A DNA stretch of 64,000 nt. Source: Photobacterium aquimaris. GTDB taxonomy: Bacteria; Pseudomonadota; Gammaproteobacteria; Enterobacterales; Vibrionaceae. The notes below the pieces were generated by a model. It was not told the DNA's origin, ran no database searches, and saw only the letters and a list, made by a program, of their open reading frames with translations. Position numbers and translations under genes: made by a program. The DNA lies in the NCBI RefSeq assembly GCF_002954455.1, contig NZ_MSCC01000001.1, forward strand, positions 1,963,332-2,027,331, in the 5' to 3' direction. Shown here in pieces: positions 46,178 through 55,699 of this stretch; within the stretch, counting starts at the first letter, position 1; every line of letters begins with the position of its first letter.

Positions 46178-47368
46178 TTAGTTGCCTTGTGTAAGATATG
46201 GTAATTCTTCTGTTATTCTATTTACTATTAATGTTATTAAGTCAAATATATCAGATTGAATTGGTTTAAAACCTAAAAAGTTAAGGTTACTCCCCATTAA
46301 TGCCACATTATAAAACAAATATAATGCAGGAATTAAATTAATAGATACAATTGATATCAATATCAGATATTTTGATTTGAAATTAATATCCCCACTTAAG
46401 AGCGGATATAATAACAACCCAGGGAAAGCACACATAAATAATGCAAATCGATTCGACATCGCGGGTATATTAATAAACCCCCAAAATAAAGCAAAACTAA
46501 ACAATCCAAAAGTAATTAAAAATATACTATTTGCTTCTTTATTTAATTTATTTCTGTACACATATAACAAATAGAAAATAAAAACGAACTGACTATTATA
46601 TATAATAATTTGAGAGGTTTTTAACGTTGAAAACTTAATATTTGCACTAATCAACTTACTAAAAATATAATCATAAAAACCAATATGGTACAACAACAAT
46701 AATCCAACAATCAATGCGGGAATTATCACGTATAATGCTTTTTTGAATTGGTTTATATATTTAATAAACATCAATCCTATAGGCATTATAGCTGACGTAT
46801 GAGAGATAATACTAAGAAAACCATATACTATACTTTTTTTATTCCATTCAACTATCAACATGAAAACAAATAGCATAGACAATATTTGTCTTATAAAATA
46901 TGAATTAGCTTGAACAAAACCATAACTAAAAAAAACACTAAAAAACAATAACAAATAAAAATCTTTTGTCATTTTTTTACAGACAAATATTAAAAGTGTA
47001 AAAATTAGTGTGTATACCGTAATTAAAAAAGCAAATTGATTATCTTCAGCAAGAAAATATACCACCTTCATTATAACTAAAATAAAAAACTCAATCCCTT
47101 TCCCAAATCGAGTGTAATGAAAAATATCTATATTATTAATATTATTATACACATGAAGATATTCAGCCAAATCTCCAAAAGGTTGCAATGTCGCATAAAA
47201 TAAAATACTAAAAAAAACGACAACTACTGATGCTATATTTCTTTCTAACTGTGATAAAAAAGGGCTAAAAATACATATAGCAGCAACACCCAAAAGCGGA
47301 CTTAAACAAAATAAAAGCATAAATAATATAAATACATTCATTTTAATAATACTGCTGCTAATGTTCAT
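46178..47368 (-). CDS. wzy: EpsG/Wzy-like polysaccharide polymerase
   Basis: The 396-aa protein is polytopic, with about ten spans. It has the EpsG-family pattern: a loop with QPFGDLAEYLHVY, the FGKGIEFFIL segment, then ANSYFIRQILSMLF and a SIISHTSAI motif. It is therefore a candidate Wzy that joins repeat units in the periplasm. The frame is intact. It follows the wzz gene by 11 bases. Confidence 0.83.
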   Translation of the reverse strand: MNISSSIIKMNVFILFMLLFCLSPLLGVAAICIFSPFLSQLERNIASVVVVFFSILFYATLQPFGDLAEYLHVYNNINNIDIFHYTRFGKGIEFFILVIMKVVYFLAEDNQFAFLITVYTLIFTLLIFVCKKMTKDFYLLLFFSVFFSYGFVQANSYFIRQILSMLFVFMLIVEWNKKSIVYGFLSIISHTSAIMPIGLMFIKYINQFKKALYVIIPALIVGLLLLYHIGFYDYIFSKLISANIKFSTLKTSQIIIYNSQFVFIFYLLYVYRNKLNKEANSIFLITFGLFSFALFWGFINIPAMSNRFALFMCAFPGLLLYPLLSGDINFKSKYLILISIVSINLIPALYLFYNVALMGSNLNFLGFKPIQSDIFDLITLIVNRITEELPYLTQGN

Positions 47369-47379
47369 AATATCACTAC

Positions 47380-48349
47380 TTATTTATTAAATTCACTTCT
47401 TACTAATACCAATGAAAAACCAAAAAATAATCCAACAATAGTACTGATGATAATTATTAATATGTCTTTCTTCTGCTTATCTGTACTAACATATGCTTCA
47501 TGATTTATTGTGTTTTTATAAAAATTCAAACTCTGTGGTACGGTTATCTCTGATAAGATTTTAATATTATCTTTTACAAACGCAATATCAGGTACGATCT
47601 GACTTAGATCTGTGGTCTTTTTTAGCTGTACTAATTTTTCAGATAGTATCTTGCTTCCCAAATAAAGATAAGAAAAATTATCGCTAGCGGTTGCCATCGG
47701 ACTAGTCAGTCCTACTTTATTCGCAATATTTAAACTATTTTGAATCTTTATTTTTTCAAGCATAATTTCTATTTTTGCTTTTTTTTTCTAATCTATTTAA
47801 CCTTATGTTTTCTCTTATTTTTGCTTGTTCTAGAATATTATTTAAATCAATAACAATATTTTCATTTGCTATATTTTTACTATTCTCAATATATTTATTA
47901 AGTAATTCAACAATATCTTTTTTATTTTTACTCTCAATTGTTATTGCATACTTATTATTAGCAACAACAGCTGTCATTATTTTCATTTGCTGATTATTAG
48001 AAAACTTAACATCATTCGCCTTAATAAAATCCTTTTGATTTTGAACAGATTCAAGAACATCAATATATTGTTTGGTGAAACTCTCTTTACTAATAATTTT
48101 ATTTATTTCATTAGTTGTATTTCCATTAATAGCAATGTTATCAACTAATATTTGTGTTTCTTTTGGTAAAAAGTAATCATGATTAACACTGATTTCTACT
48201 GTAGCCTTCCATAAAGAAGGACTTCGATGAACGAAAAAAATAGCAAATGCTATAAATACTGATGATATTATAAATATGGTAAATCGCCCTTTCCAAAGGG
48301 TACTTATTAAATCGGCACGTCTATTATTTATATCATCGTTTTTATTCAT
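47380..48349 (-). pseudogene. wzz: chain-length determinant Wzz, frameshifted at an A tract
   Basis: The first frame (197 aa) starts MNKNDDINNRRADLIS with a membrane span near residues 25-45 and a long coiled periplasmic part. The second (127 aa) continues with IKIQNSLNIANK and ends with a second span (DILIIIISTIVGLFFGFSLV). They are out of frame at nine A on the coding strand (T at 47779-47787). Eight A would give one 322-aa Wzz with both spans. Wzz sets the modal length of O-antigen or capsule chains. It is the first gene after an ops element. As sequenced it would make an N-terminal fragment only. Confidence 0.82.
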
Positions 48350-48375
48350 AAAATTTCATTACTCTCTATCATTCA

Positions 48376-48389
48376 AACACGCTACCGCC
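48376..48389 (-). promoter_or_regulatory. ops element (RfaH recruitment) upstream of wzz
   Basis: The minus strand reads GGCGGTAGCGTGTT, matching the ops consensus GGCGGTAGcnT. It lies 27 bases upstream of the wzz start. An imperfect GGGTATAGCATATCCC stem precedes it. It should allow RfaH antitermination of the second operon. Confidence 0.9.
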
Positions 48390-48447
48390 CTTGGGATATG
48401 CTATACCCACAACGCATTGATTCTAATTTTAAATTTATCCATAACTC

Positions 48448-48461
48448 CATGCTATAGCATG
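48448..48461. repeat. perfect 14-bp palindrome at the locus boundary
   Basis: CATGCTATAGCATG is a perfect inverted repeat three bases from the yfcL stop, between yfcL and the ops element of the second operon. It could be a protein-binding site or part of a terminator without a T-run. Confidence 0.4.
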
Positions 48462-48464
48462 CAA

Positions 48465-48722
48465 TTACGCCATTAATTTATCACTGTATTGCTGCACTAA
48501 TTGCCAATCACTTGGACTTAATTCACTTTTTGCATCTAACAGGCTTTGTTTTACTTTTTGCTGCATCTGCGCAATGTCAGTAATGCCTTGTTGCTCACAA
48601 TCCGCTGCCGCAAGTGAGATATGCCCACGTAAATAGCCACCAGCAAACAGTTCATCATCCGTTGCGCTGTCAATATTGTCGTCAATAAGCTGTAGTAGCT
48701 TTTGTTCGTAATCGTGGATCAT
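48465..48722 (-). CDS. yfcL: YfcL family protein
   Basis: The 85-aa acidic, helical protein matches YfcL in size and pattern: MIHDYEQKLLQLIDDNIDSATDDELFAGGYLRGH and a C-terminal LSPSDWQLVQQY. In E. coli yfcL also lies next to epmC near aroC. Its function is unknown. It starts 14 bases after epmC and marks the chromosomal anchor beside the polysaccharide locus. Confidence 0.85.
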   Translation of the reverse strand: MIHDYEQKLLQLIDDNIDSATDDELFAGGYLRGHISLAAADCEQQGITDIAQMQQKVKQSLLDAKSELSPSDWQLVQQYSDKLMA

Positions 48723-48736
48723 CTTCTATCCTTGTT

Positions 48737-49300
48737 TTAAGCGTAATCAGTTAATGGAATCGGCTTTGGAAAATCAGCTTCAGTTAGTGGTTCTATGCCA
48801 TAAAAATCACGAAAGGCATTCGATAACATTTTGGCACGTTCTGGAATACCATATGTTAAATAGTGGATAACTTGTTCACGTACTTTTAACGTAAAGCCTA
48901 CCCTATCAGGCTCACAGTTACCGCTCAAATTATCACAGCTTACTTGATACTTAAATCCACAACTTGCTGATAAAATCCACTCTATCGCTTGCGGTTTAAC
49001 CTCAACCACTTCAAATTCTGCTTGTACTTCAGCGCTACGACCATCAGGTTGATACCAATAACCATAATCTTCTAATAGTCGTCGTGCTTCGCCAGCGATA
49101 CACCAATGACCTAGTTCATGCATTGCTGAAGCATAATAGCCACGCGCAAATATAATTTGATGATGCGGGCGTTCTTCAGAGGCTGGAAGATAAATAGGCT
49201 CATCGCCGCCTAATAATAGTTCTGTATTTAAGCGCTCTAAAAAGACCTTATTAAACAACTGAATAAGATCGTTATAGTCATGTTTCATATGCATTTTCAT
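48737..49300 (-). CDS. epmC: elongation factor P hydroxylase EpmC (YfcM)
   Basis: The 187-aa protein has the EpmC pattern. DEPIYLPAS is followed by a metal-binding ASAMHELGHWCIAG with His-x2-His-like geometry, then YGYWYQPDGRSAEVQAEFE, VEVKPQAIEWI, VSCDNLSG and LTYGIPERA. EpmC hydroxylates the beta-lysylated lysine of elongation factor P. Several in-frame Met codons stand near the start; the outermost is given, and the true start may be two to four residues later. Confidence 0.92.
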   Translation of the reverse strand: MKMHMKHDYNDLIQLFNKVFLERLNTELLLGGDEPIYLPASEERPHHQIIFARGYYASAMHELGHWCIAGEARRLLEDYGYWYQPDGRSAEVQAEFEVVEVKPQAIEWILSASCGFKYQVSCDNLSGNCEPDRVGFTLKVREQVIHYLTYGIPERAKMLSNAFRDFYGIEPLTEADFPKPIPLTDYA

Positions 49301-49537
49301 TTAATATTTATTCGTAGGTCATAGTAATTTAACCCGCGAAGTATATAGGCTTTCTTGCCTTATCGCGAATACTCGTACTTATTTATGCGTTCTAGTCAAT
49401 ATTTATATTGTTACTATTAATTTTATTTTTACATTAGCTCAGTTCATATCAAATTTAATTCTTTTCATTAGAAGTTAAGAATGGTCACTAATACAATACC
49501 GTAATTCCAGCAATTCATATTAGGTGTCACATTTATC

Positions 49538-50155
49538 ATGCTGCTTTCAATTTTATACATTATCGGAATTACTGCTGAAGCAATGACTGGCGCCTTAGCC
49601 GCAGGTAAACGTCATATGGATTGGTTTGGCGTGATGCTAGTAGCAAGTGCAACTGCCATTGGTGGCGGTACAGTGCGTGATATTTTATTAGGTCACTATC
49701 CTCTGGGTTGGGTTGCTCATCCGCAGTATTTAGTGATCACTTGCGTTGCAGGCTTGCTAACAACCGTACTCGGTAAATGGGTAGTACGCTTTCACAAGAT
49801 TTTTATTATTCTTGATGCCATCGGTTTAATTGTATTTAGTATTATTGGTTGCCAAGTCGCAATTACGATGGGGTTGTCACCAATTATTTGTGTGGTAGCA
49901 GCTGTAGTAACGGGGGTCTTTGGTGGCTTGTTGCGCGATATGATCACTCGTCGTAAACCAATGGTTTTACATAAAGAGCTTTATGCTTCAGTATCATTTC
50001 TGGCGGGAATTATGTATATCACCATGCTGCATTTTAATGTACCAGCTTATATTACGACTTTAGTCACCTTAGCCGTTGGTTTTAGTCTTCGTATGGCTGC
50101 AGTATTCTTCAGTTGGAGCTTGCCTGTATTTAAGTTCGAAGAAGCAAAAGCTTAA
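49538..50155 (+). CDS. UPF0126/TRIC-like membrane protein (YicG/YadS family)
   Basis: The 205-aa protein has seven hydrophobic spans in two repeated halves. Each half carries a glycine-rich signature: AIGGGTVRDILLG in the first and VFGGLLRDMITRR in the second. These are typical of UPF0126 proteins, bacterial relatives of trimeric intracellular cation channels. Size equals YicG. The transport substrate in bacteria is not settled. It is the only plus-strand gene between epmC and aroC. Confidence 0.9.
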   Translation: MLLSILYIIGITAEAMTGALAAGKRHMDWFGVMLVASATAIGGGTVRDILLGHYPLGWVAHPQYLVITCVAGLLTTVLGKWVVRFHKIFIILDAIGLIVFSIIGCQVAITMGLSPIICVVAAVVTGVFGGLLRDMITRRKPMVLHKELYASVSFLAGIMYITMLHFNVPAYITTLVTLAVGFSLRMAAVFFSWSLPVFKFEEAKA

Positions 50156-50263
50156 AAACAGAGAAACTAGAACGAGGAAAGGCAATGACGAGTGGTGACT
50201 TACTAATACACTCGCAATCTCGAAACCTATTTCCTCGTTACTAATACACTTGTAACCTCGCCT

Positions 50264-51349
50264 CTATATTTTCGGCGTTGTTGTTACTACATCGGCATTT
50301 TGACCACGGTGACGTAACAAGTGATCCATGAGAGTGATCGCTAACATCGCTTCAGCAATCGGCACTGCGCGAATACCGACACACGGATCATGACGGCCTT
50401 TGGTGATCACTTCTGCTGACTCACCTTGCTGAGTGATTGTTTCGCCAGGAACGCTGATACTTGAGGTCGGTTTTAACGCAATATGGGCAATGATATCTTG
50501 TCCTGATGAAATCCCACCAAGAATGCCACCAGCATGGTTAGTTTTAAAACCTTGTAATGTCATTGCATCACGATGTTCACTACCACGTTGCTCAACCACA
50601 TCAAAACCATCACCAATCTCAACCCCTTTAACCGCATTAATACTCATTAAAGAATGGGCAATGTCAGCATCTAAGCGATCAAATACTGGCTCACCTAAAC
50701 CGACAGGCACATGACGAGCAACCACGGTAATTTTGGCACCAATCGAATCACCGTCTTTTTTAAGGTTACGGATCAGTTCATCAAAGGCATCGACTTTATC
50801 GACATCAGGACAGAAAAAGGCATTTTGTTCGATTTGCTGCCAATCAACCTTATCAATTTTTACTTCGCCCATTTGAGATAAGTAAGCGCATACTTCGATG
50901 CCATGCACTTGTTTAAGGTATTTTTTAGCAACCGCACCTGCCGCAACACGCATTGCGGTTTCACGTGCTGATGAACGACCACCGCCACGGTAATCACGTA
51001 CACCATACTTTTGATGATAAGTGTAATCGGCGTGACCAGGACGGAATAAATTCTGAATGTTAGAGTAATCTTTTGAGCGCTGATCGGTATTTTCAATCAA
51101 CAATCCAATCGATGTACCTGTTGTTTGGCCTTCAAACACGCCCGATAAAATCTTAACTTCATCGGCTTCACGACGTTGAGTGGTATATTTTGAGGTACCA
51201 GGACGACGACGATCGAGATCATGTTGCATGTCGGCTTCTGTAAGTGCTAATCCGGGTGGACAACCGTCAATAATACACCCTAATGCGACTCCATGACTTT
51301 CGCCAAAAGTCGTTACACGAAACAATTGTCCTATGGTATTTCCAGCCAT
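50264..51349 (-). CDS. aroC: chorismate synthase AroC
   Basis: The 361-aa enzyme makes chorismate from EPSP with reduced FMN, the last step of the shikimate pathway. Signatures are GESHGVALG, the [17 protein letters not shown] region, [13 protein letters not shown], and SIEHR-like and [12 protein letters not shown] regions. The ATG at 51349 gives the normal [12 protein letters not shown] start and follows AGGGGAAG; an in-frame ATG at 51415 would add 22 residues not found in the family. Confidence 0.97.
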   Translation of the reverse strand: MAGNTIGQLFRVTTFGESHGVALGCIIDGCPPGLALTEADMQHDLDRRRPGTSKYTTQRREADEVKILSGVFEGQTTGTSIGLLIENTDQRSKDYSNIQNLFRPGHADYTYHQKYGVRDYRGGGRSSARETAMRVAAGAVAKKYLKQVHGIEVCAYLSQMGEVKIDKVDWQQIEQNAFFCPDVDKVDAFDELIRNLKKDGDSIGAKITVVARHVPVGLGEPVFDRLDADIAHSLMSINAVKGVEIGDGFDVVEQRGSEHRDAMTLQGFKTNHAGGILGGISSGQDIIAHIALKPTSSISVPGETITQQGESAEVITKGRHDPCVGIRAVPIAEAMLAITLMDHLLRHRGQNADVVTTTPKI

Positions 51350-51448
51350 GACTTCCCCTGTAATAAATCTATGCTTACATGCATTTTTAATTATGGTAAT
51401 CAATACATACTGCAAAGATGTGATTTGAAAAGCAAGTAATAAAGTAAG

Positions 51449-51668
51449 AGCGAGGTTTCGAGCAAGAGCAGTAACGAGTTTCGAGAATGACTTAGCCCAT
51501 TATTCGTCATCTCGAAAGTTGAGGTACGAAACTATCCGTGATCTACTCCATGCGCGCTTGAGCCTTAAAGAAGCCAGTCAAATTCTATAATACAACCGCT
51601 ATGACGCTACAACGCGCGGATAGTAGATTCCCTATCTCGTTCGTAACCTCACTGTAGGGAATGACGGA
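51449..51668 (+). repeat. long copy of the dispersed intergenic repeat
   Basis: About 220 bases: CGAGTTTCGAGAATGACTTA, CATTATTCGTCATCTCGAAA, GATCTACTC, AGCCTTAAAGAAGCCAGT, CTACAACGCGCGGATAG, then the core hairpin ATTCCCTA...TAGGGAAT and GACGG. The same order of blocks occurs at 53984 and 57731. No protein is encoded. It lies between the aroC start and the manP terminator. Confidence 0.8.
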
Positions 51669-51676
51669 GTGGGTAT

Positions 51677-51713
51677 AAAAAAAAGCGACAGGCTTGCACC
51701 TATCGCTTTTTAT
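51677..51713 (-). terminator. terminator of the mannose PTS gene
   Basis: The stem AAAAGCGAcAGG/CCTaTCGCTTTT, with one mismatch, ends in a run of at least eight T on the minus strand, 35 bases past the manP stop. Confidence 0.85.
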
Positions 51714-51747
51714 TTCTGATGAATCTCGGCACTCGAAATCTAGTCCC

Positions 51748-53649
51748 CTACGCTACCGCTAATACTTTATCCGCTTTTGCTTTACGGAATTTCTTTAGTG
51801 ATACTGCAACTAATGCTGTTACCACCATACCGGTTGCCATACATAGCAGAGCAAGTAGTGGTTTATTCATTGCACCCAGTAATGCAACCACTGGACCACC
51901 GTGAGCAACGCTGTTGGTGATACCAAATGAGAACGCCATTACTGCTGCAACCATGCTACCTAATACGTTTGCTGGAATTACCGAGATTGGGTCTTGCGCA
52001 GCAAAAGGAATCGCACCTTCAGAGATACCGACTAAGCCCATTGCACCTGCAGCTTTACCTGCTTCAATTTCTGATTGCTCAAAGATATTAAGTTTACGGC
52101 CAATCACTGTCGCTAAACCCATACCTAATGGCGCTACAGGGATCGCACATGCCATTGCACCCATAAACTGTGTTTGACCATTAGCAATCATGCCGACAGA
52201 GAACAAGAACGCAACTTTATTAAATGGACCGCCCATATCAAAGCCAGCCATACCACCCAGTACAATACCAAGTAGAATAACGTTACCAGTACTCATTTCA
52301 GTTAGTACGGTGTTCATGGTATGCATCAGGCCTGCAATCGGCGCACCAATGATAAAGATGAACGCACCAGCAATAAATAATGTACCTGTGATAGGCGCAA
52401 TAAGAATCGGCACTAATGGTTGTAATAACTTGTGGTAATTACGCGTTGCTACCCAACGTACAAAGTAACCGACTAATAGACCAGCGATGATGGCACCGAT
52501 AAAACCTGTACCTGCATCTGCACCATAAAATGAACCGTTATTTGCAATCCAGCCACCAATGAAACCCGGTGCTAATGCAGGACGATCACCAATTGCATAC
52601 GCTATGTAACCTGCAAGTACAGGGATCATTAACGTAAAGGCAACGACACCAACATCAAGCACTTTTTGCCACATGCTACCTGGTGGTATTTGCATTCCGG
52701 CATCTGTTGGCTGTCCACCAATCGCTAATGCCAGTGCAATTAACAAACCACCTGTTACTACAAACGGGATCATGTGTGATACGCCGTTCATCAAGAAACG
52801 GTACAGATCTGAACGTGCTTTAGAGACTTTACTTTCACCGTCTTCTAAACCATCGCCATTAGCATCAAACGGTTTAGCGACTAACGCTTGTTGAATAACG
52901 CCCTTGCCGTCTTTTATCGGTGCTTTAACGCCAGTTTTAATTAATTTTTTACCGGCAAAACGTGCCATGTCTACTTGCTTATCACAACTAACCACAATGG
53001 CTTCAGCACGCGCGATTTCTTCTGCGGTTGGAGAATTTTTAACGCCGATAGAGCCGTTAGTTTCAACTTTAATTTCATAGCCTAATTCAGCAGCGGCTTT
53101 TTCTAATGCTTCTGCGGCTAGGTAAGTATGGGCAACACCAGCAGGACAACCAGTAACGCCAATTAATAAGCCTTTATCTTGAGGTAATGTTGCCACCGTT
53201 TGTTTTTCAGCGAGCAATAATGCTAATGCGTCAGCAGGTGTTTTCGCTGCTAAAAATGCATCGATAAAACCATCTTCAATCAGCTTTGATGACAACTCTG
53301 CTAATACTTCAATATGGTGATTATCGCCACCATCAGGAGAAGCAATCATAAAAAATAGTTTTGATGGTAAGCCATCTTCTGCGCCGTATTCAATTCCGCT
53401 ACGGCTAACACCAATTGCTACTGCTGGCTTAATAACCGCGCCACTCTTAGCATGGGGTAATGCCACTCCATCTTCAAAACCGGTATTTCCTAGCTCTTCA
53501 CGGGCTTGAATATCTGCTAAAAATTGTGTTTTGTCCGCAACGCGACCTTGTTGAACTAAAATATCTGCCATTTCAGCAAACACTTCATCTTTGGTGGTTG
53601 CTTTGAGGTTGAGGTTAATCAACTGCTCATTGATGAGAGTGGTAATCAT
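51748..53649 (-). CDS. manP: PTS fructose-family EIIABC, likely mannose transporter ManP
   Basis: The 633-aa protein has an N-terminal EIIA domain (GVALPHAKSGAV with the phospho-His), a IIB domain (LIGVTGCPAGVAHTYLAAEA with the phospho-Cys) and a C-terminal IIC membrane domain of about eight to ten spans. In the IIC domain, GMAGFDMGGPFNKVAFLFSV and GLVGISEGAIPFA are signatures. It imports and phosphorylates a hexose. Adjacent manA and an AraC-type regulator in the same arrangement as V. cholerae manP point to mannose. This is a contextual inference, since the sequence alone fits fructose as well. Confidence 0.88.
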   Translation of the reverse strand: MITTLINEQLINLNLKATTKDEVFAEMADILVQQGRVADKTQFLADIQAREELGNTGFEDGVALPHAKSGAVIKPAVAIGVSRSGIEYGAEDGLPSKLFFMIASPDGGDNHHIEVLAELSSKLIEDGFIDAFLAAKTPADALALLLAEKQTVATLPQDKGLLIGVTGCPAGVAHTYLAAEALEKAAAELGYEIKVETNGSIGVKNSPTAEEIARAEAIVVSCDKQVDMARFAGKKLIKTGVKAPIKDGKGVIQQALVAKPFDANGDGLEDGESKVSKARSDLYRFLMNGVSHMIPFVVTGGLLIALALAIGGQPTDAGMQIPPGSMWQKVLDVGVVAFTLMIPVLAGYIAYAIGDRPALAPGFIGGWIANNGSFYGADAGTGFIGAIIAGLLVGYFVRWVATRNYHKLLQPLVPILIAPITGTLFIAGAFIFIIGAPIAGLMHTMNTVLTEMSTGNVILLGIVLGGMAGFDMGGPFNKVAFLFSVGMIANGQTQFMGAMACAIPVAPLGMGLATVIGRKLNIFEQSEIEAGKAAGAMGLVGISEGAIPFAAQDPISVIPANVLGSMVAAVMAFSFGITNSVAHGGPVVALLGAMNKPLLALLCMATGMVVTALVAVSLKKFRKAKADKVLAVA

Positions 53650-53983
53650 GTTTTATCCCCGATGATTTATTTATGGATCCGATGACATTGCATCGGCCAT
53701 CAGCATGGGAGTATTGTCGAATGTTTACGGTCGATAAAGTAGAGTACAAAACAGGCTTTAACTGGAAATTTGTAACATTGAATCATCAGTGTGAGCTATA
53801 ACTCATATTTTTCATTGTATATAAAACAAGTTGAATTGATGTTTTTAACCATATAGTACAAACACTTAAATTAAAATAATTATTCTTAAATATATAAAAA
53901 CCATCATGAAATAATTTTTACAACTATCTAAATAAGGCTTTTACTTAGCTGATGTTGCGAATTTTTAGTGCGGAAGATCACAG
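53650..53983. other. manP upstream region
   Basis: About 330 bases without a gene. TGTGAgctataACTCA near 53790 weakly resembles a CRP site, which would suit a sugar transport gene, but the right half does not match. The manP promoter should be here. Confidence 0.35.
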
Positions 53984-54252
53984 AAAGAGCGAGATCATTA
54001 GTGACGAGAATGACTTAGCCCAATTTCCGTCATCTCAGAAGTTGAGGCACGAAGCTATCCGTGATCTACTCAACAGGTGATCGAGCCTTAAAGAAGCCAG
54101 TGAATCAGTGAATTCAATAACTCTACAACGCGCGGTTAGTAGATTCCCTATCTCGTTCGTAACCTCACTGTAGGGAATGACGGGGGTTGGTTTGGCATTC
54201 ACTGTAGGGAATAACGGGGGGGGTATGGCATTCATTATAAGGAATGACGGAA
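53984..54252 (+). repeat. long copy of the dispersed intergenic repeat, with extra tail units
   Basis: The same blocks as at 51449 are present in order, ending in the ATTCCCTA...TAGGGAAT hairpin. Two further short units follow (GGCATTCACTGTAGGGAATA, GGCATTCATTATAAGGAATG), separated by G-rich stretches, so it looks like a copy with tandem extension of the 3' unit. It lies between the manP start and the manA terminator. Confidence 0.8.
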
Positions 54253-54259
54253 TAGGGAC

Positions 54260-54290
54260 AAAAAAAGCGACAGGCTTGCACCCATCGCTT
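54260..54290 (-). terminator. terminator of manA
   Basis: The minus strand has an AAGCGATGGG/CCTGTCGCTT stem followed by T7, 44 bases past the manA stop. It is nearly identical to the manP terminator. Confidence 0.85.
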
Positions 54291-54333
54291 AATCTCGCAA
54301 GCTCTAAAACTAGCTACTAATTATACTCGTGAC

Positions 54334-55533
54334 TTAATTATACGCTCGCGCAAACATACCATCACAATCAGCTGAATATGACTTCGCATAAGCTGGAATA
54401 AACACTGACTGACCTTTTTCAATGGTCAATGTTTCGCCATTGTGGTGCGTCACAGTCAATGGCGCATCAATGGCAAACAAGATTTCAGCACTGGTATTTT
54501 GTAGCGCAAGATCATCAACTTGCTTATACACGCTGAATTTAAAATCAGGCACTGGCACAATATAATCTAAACCACCACCAGCAACTGTTGGTGCTAACAG
54601 TAACTTATCAACAGCCATGCTAGTAAACTCAGTATTTGCCACCAACTCTGGCACATCCATAAATTTAGGCGTCAAACCTGCGCGCAGCACGTTATCTGAG
54701 TTAGCCATGATTTCTAAGCCTGTACCTTTAATGTAAGCATGTGGCGTACACGCACTAAGGAACATTGCTTCACCCGCTTGCAACGTTAATACATTTAGCA
54801 TTAAAGGCGCAAATAAGCCGATATCACCTGGGTATTGAGTCGCTAATTCTAATAGTAAACTACACAATGGCTGGTCTTGATTCGCATCACAGTAAGCAAG
54901 TAATCCCTGCACTGCTACGTCTTTGTTCTCACCTTCAAGTGATAACATTGCAGCAAAGAAATCGCCTAAACCGGCTTCAGTTTGATTAGCTGCTAATGTT
55001 GCAACCAGATCGTTAATCACTTCAAGATTTAGCGCTTCGAATAAAGCTACGATCTCAGAAATTTGACGGAAACCATTCATTGCTTGGTAAGGCGTTAATG
55101 CAAATACTAACTCAGGTTTGTGGTTAGGATCTTTATAGTTACGGTTAGCCGCGTTACGGGCAATACCGATCTTTTCTTCTTTTGCGTAACCAATTTCAGC
55201 TTGATGCTTACTTGGGTGTACTTGCACTGATAACGCATTTTCTGCCGCTAACACTTTAAACAAGTATGGCAATTCAGCAAATTTAGCCTGAGTTTCAGCA
55301 CCAATAATGGCATCGGGATCTGTCGCAATAAAATCAGCTAAGCGTACCGTTTCACCATTAACCGTGATCACCGAACAACCATTCGCATGCGCGCCCATCC
55401 ACATTTCAGCTTGTGGTTTTTGGTCTGGATTTGGAATAGCAAACAGTTGCTCAATTGATGTTACACTGCCCCAAGCATAATCTTGGATCACGTTATCCAT
55501 CTTGAAAAAGACAGTGCGGGTAGAGTCGGTCAT
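54334..55533 (-). CDS. manA: mannose-6-phosphate isomerase, class I
   Basis: The 399-aa zinc enzyme interconverts mannose-6-phosphate and fructose-6-phosphate. It begins FKMDNVIQDYAWGSVTSI. It has PQAEMWMGAHANG (zinc-site Glu region), SVQVHPSK (zinc His) and DPNHKPELVFALTPYQAMNGFR, the class I signature. A later FLSACTPHAYIKGTGLEIMANSDN is the substrate-site motif. It links the sugar delivered by ManP to glycolysis and provides mannose-6-phosphate for glycan precursors. It is divergent from the AraC-type regulator. Confidence 0.96.
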   Translation of the reverse strand: MTDSTRTVFFKMDNVIQDYAWGSVTSIEQLFAIPNPDQKPQAEMWMGAHANGCSVITVNGETVRLADFIATDPDAIIGAETQAKFAELPYLFKVLAAENALSVQVHPSKHQAEIGYAKEEKIGIARNAANRNYKDPNHKPELVFALTPYQAMNGFRQISEIVALFEALNLEVINDLVATLAANQTEAGLGDFFAAMLSLEGENKDVAVQGLLAYCDANQDQPLCSLLLELATQYPGDIGLFAPLMLNVLTLQAGEAMFLSACTPHAYIKGTGLEIMANSDNVLRAGLTPKFMDVPELVANTEFTSMAVDKLLLAPTVAGGGLDYIVPVPDFKFSVYKQVDDLALQNTSAEILFAIDAPLTVTHHNGETLTIEKGQSVFIPAYAKSYSADCDGMFARAYN

Positions 55534-55699
55534 TGTCAGGTCCTATTGTTATTATTGCTCACGATATTGATGGTATGGTATCAACCACATTATTATTGAT
55601 GTCATACCTTAATTGACAGCACTATAACAAAACTTAAATGGTTTATTCAGCACAAACTAATAATCTTGTTACCATCACCCCAAATATAAAGTGAATACT

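Noticed and set aside
53789..53805. CRP site upstream of manP
   Set aside because: Only the left half-site (TGTGA) matches; the right half ACTCA differs from TCACA too much to call.
54035..54235. 66-aa frame in the manP-manA gap
   Set aside because: It lies wholly in the dispersed repeat.
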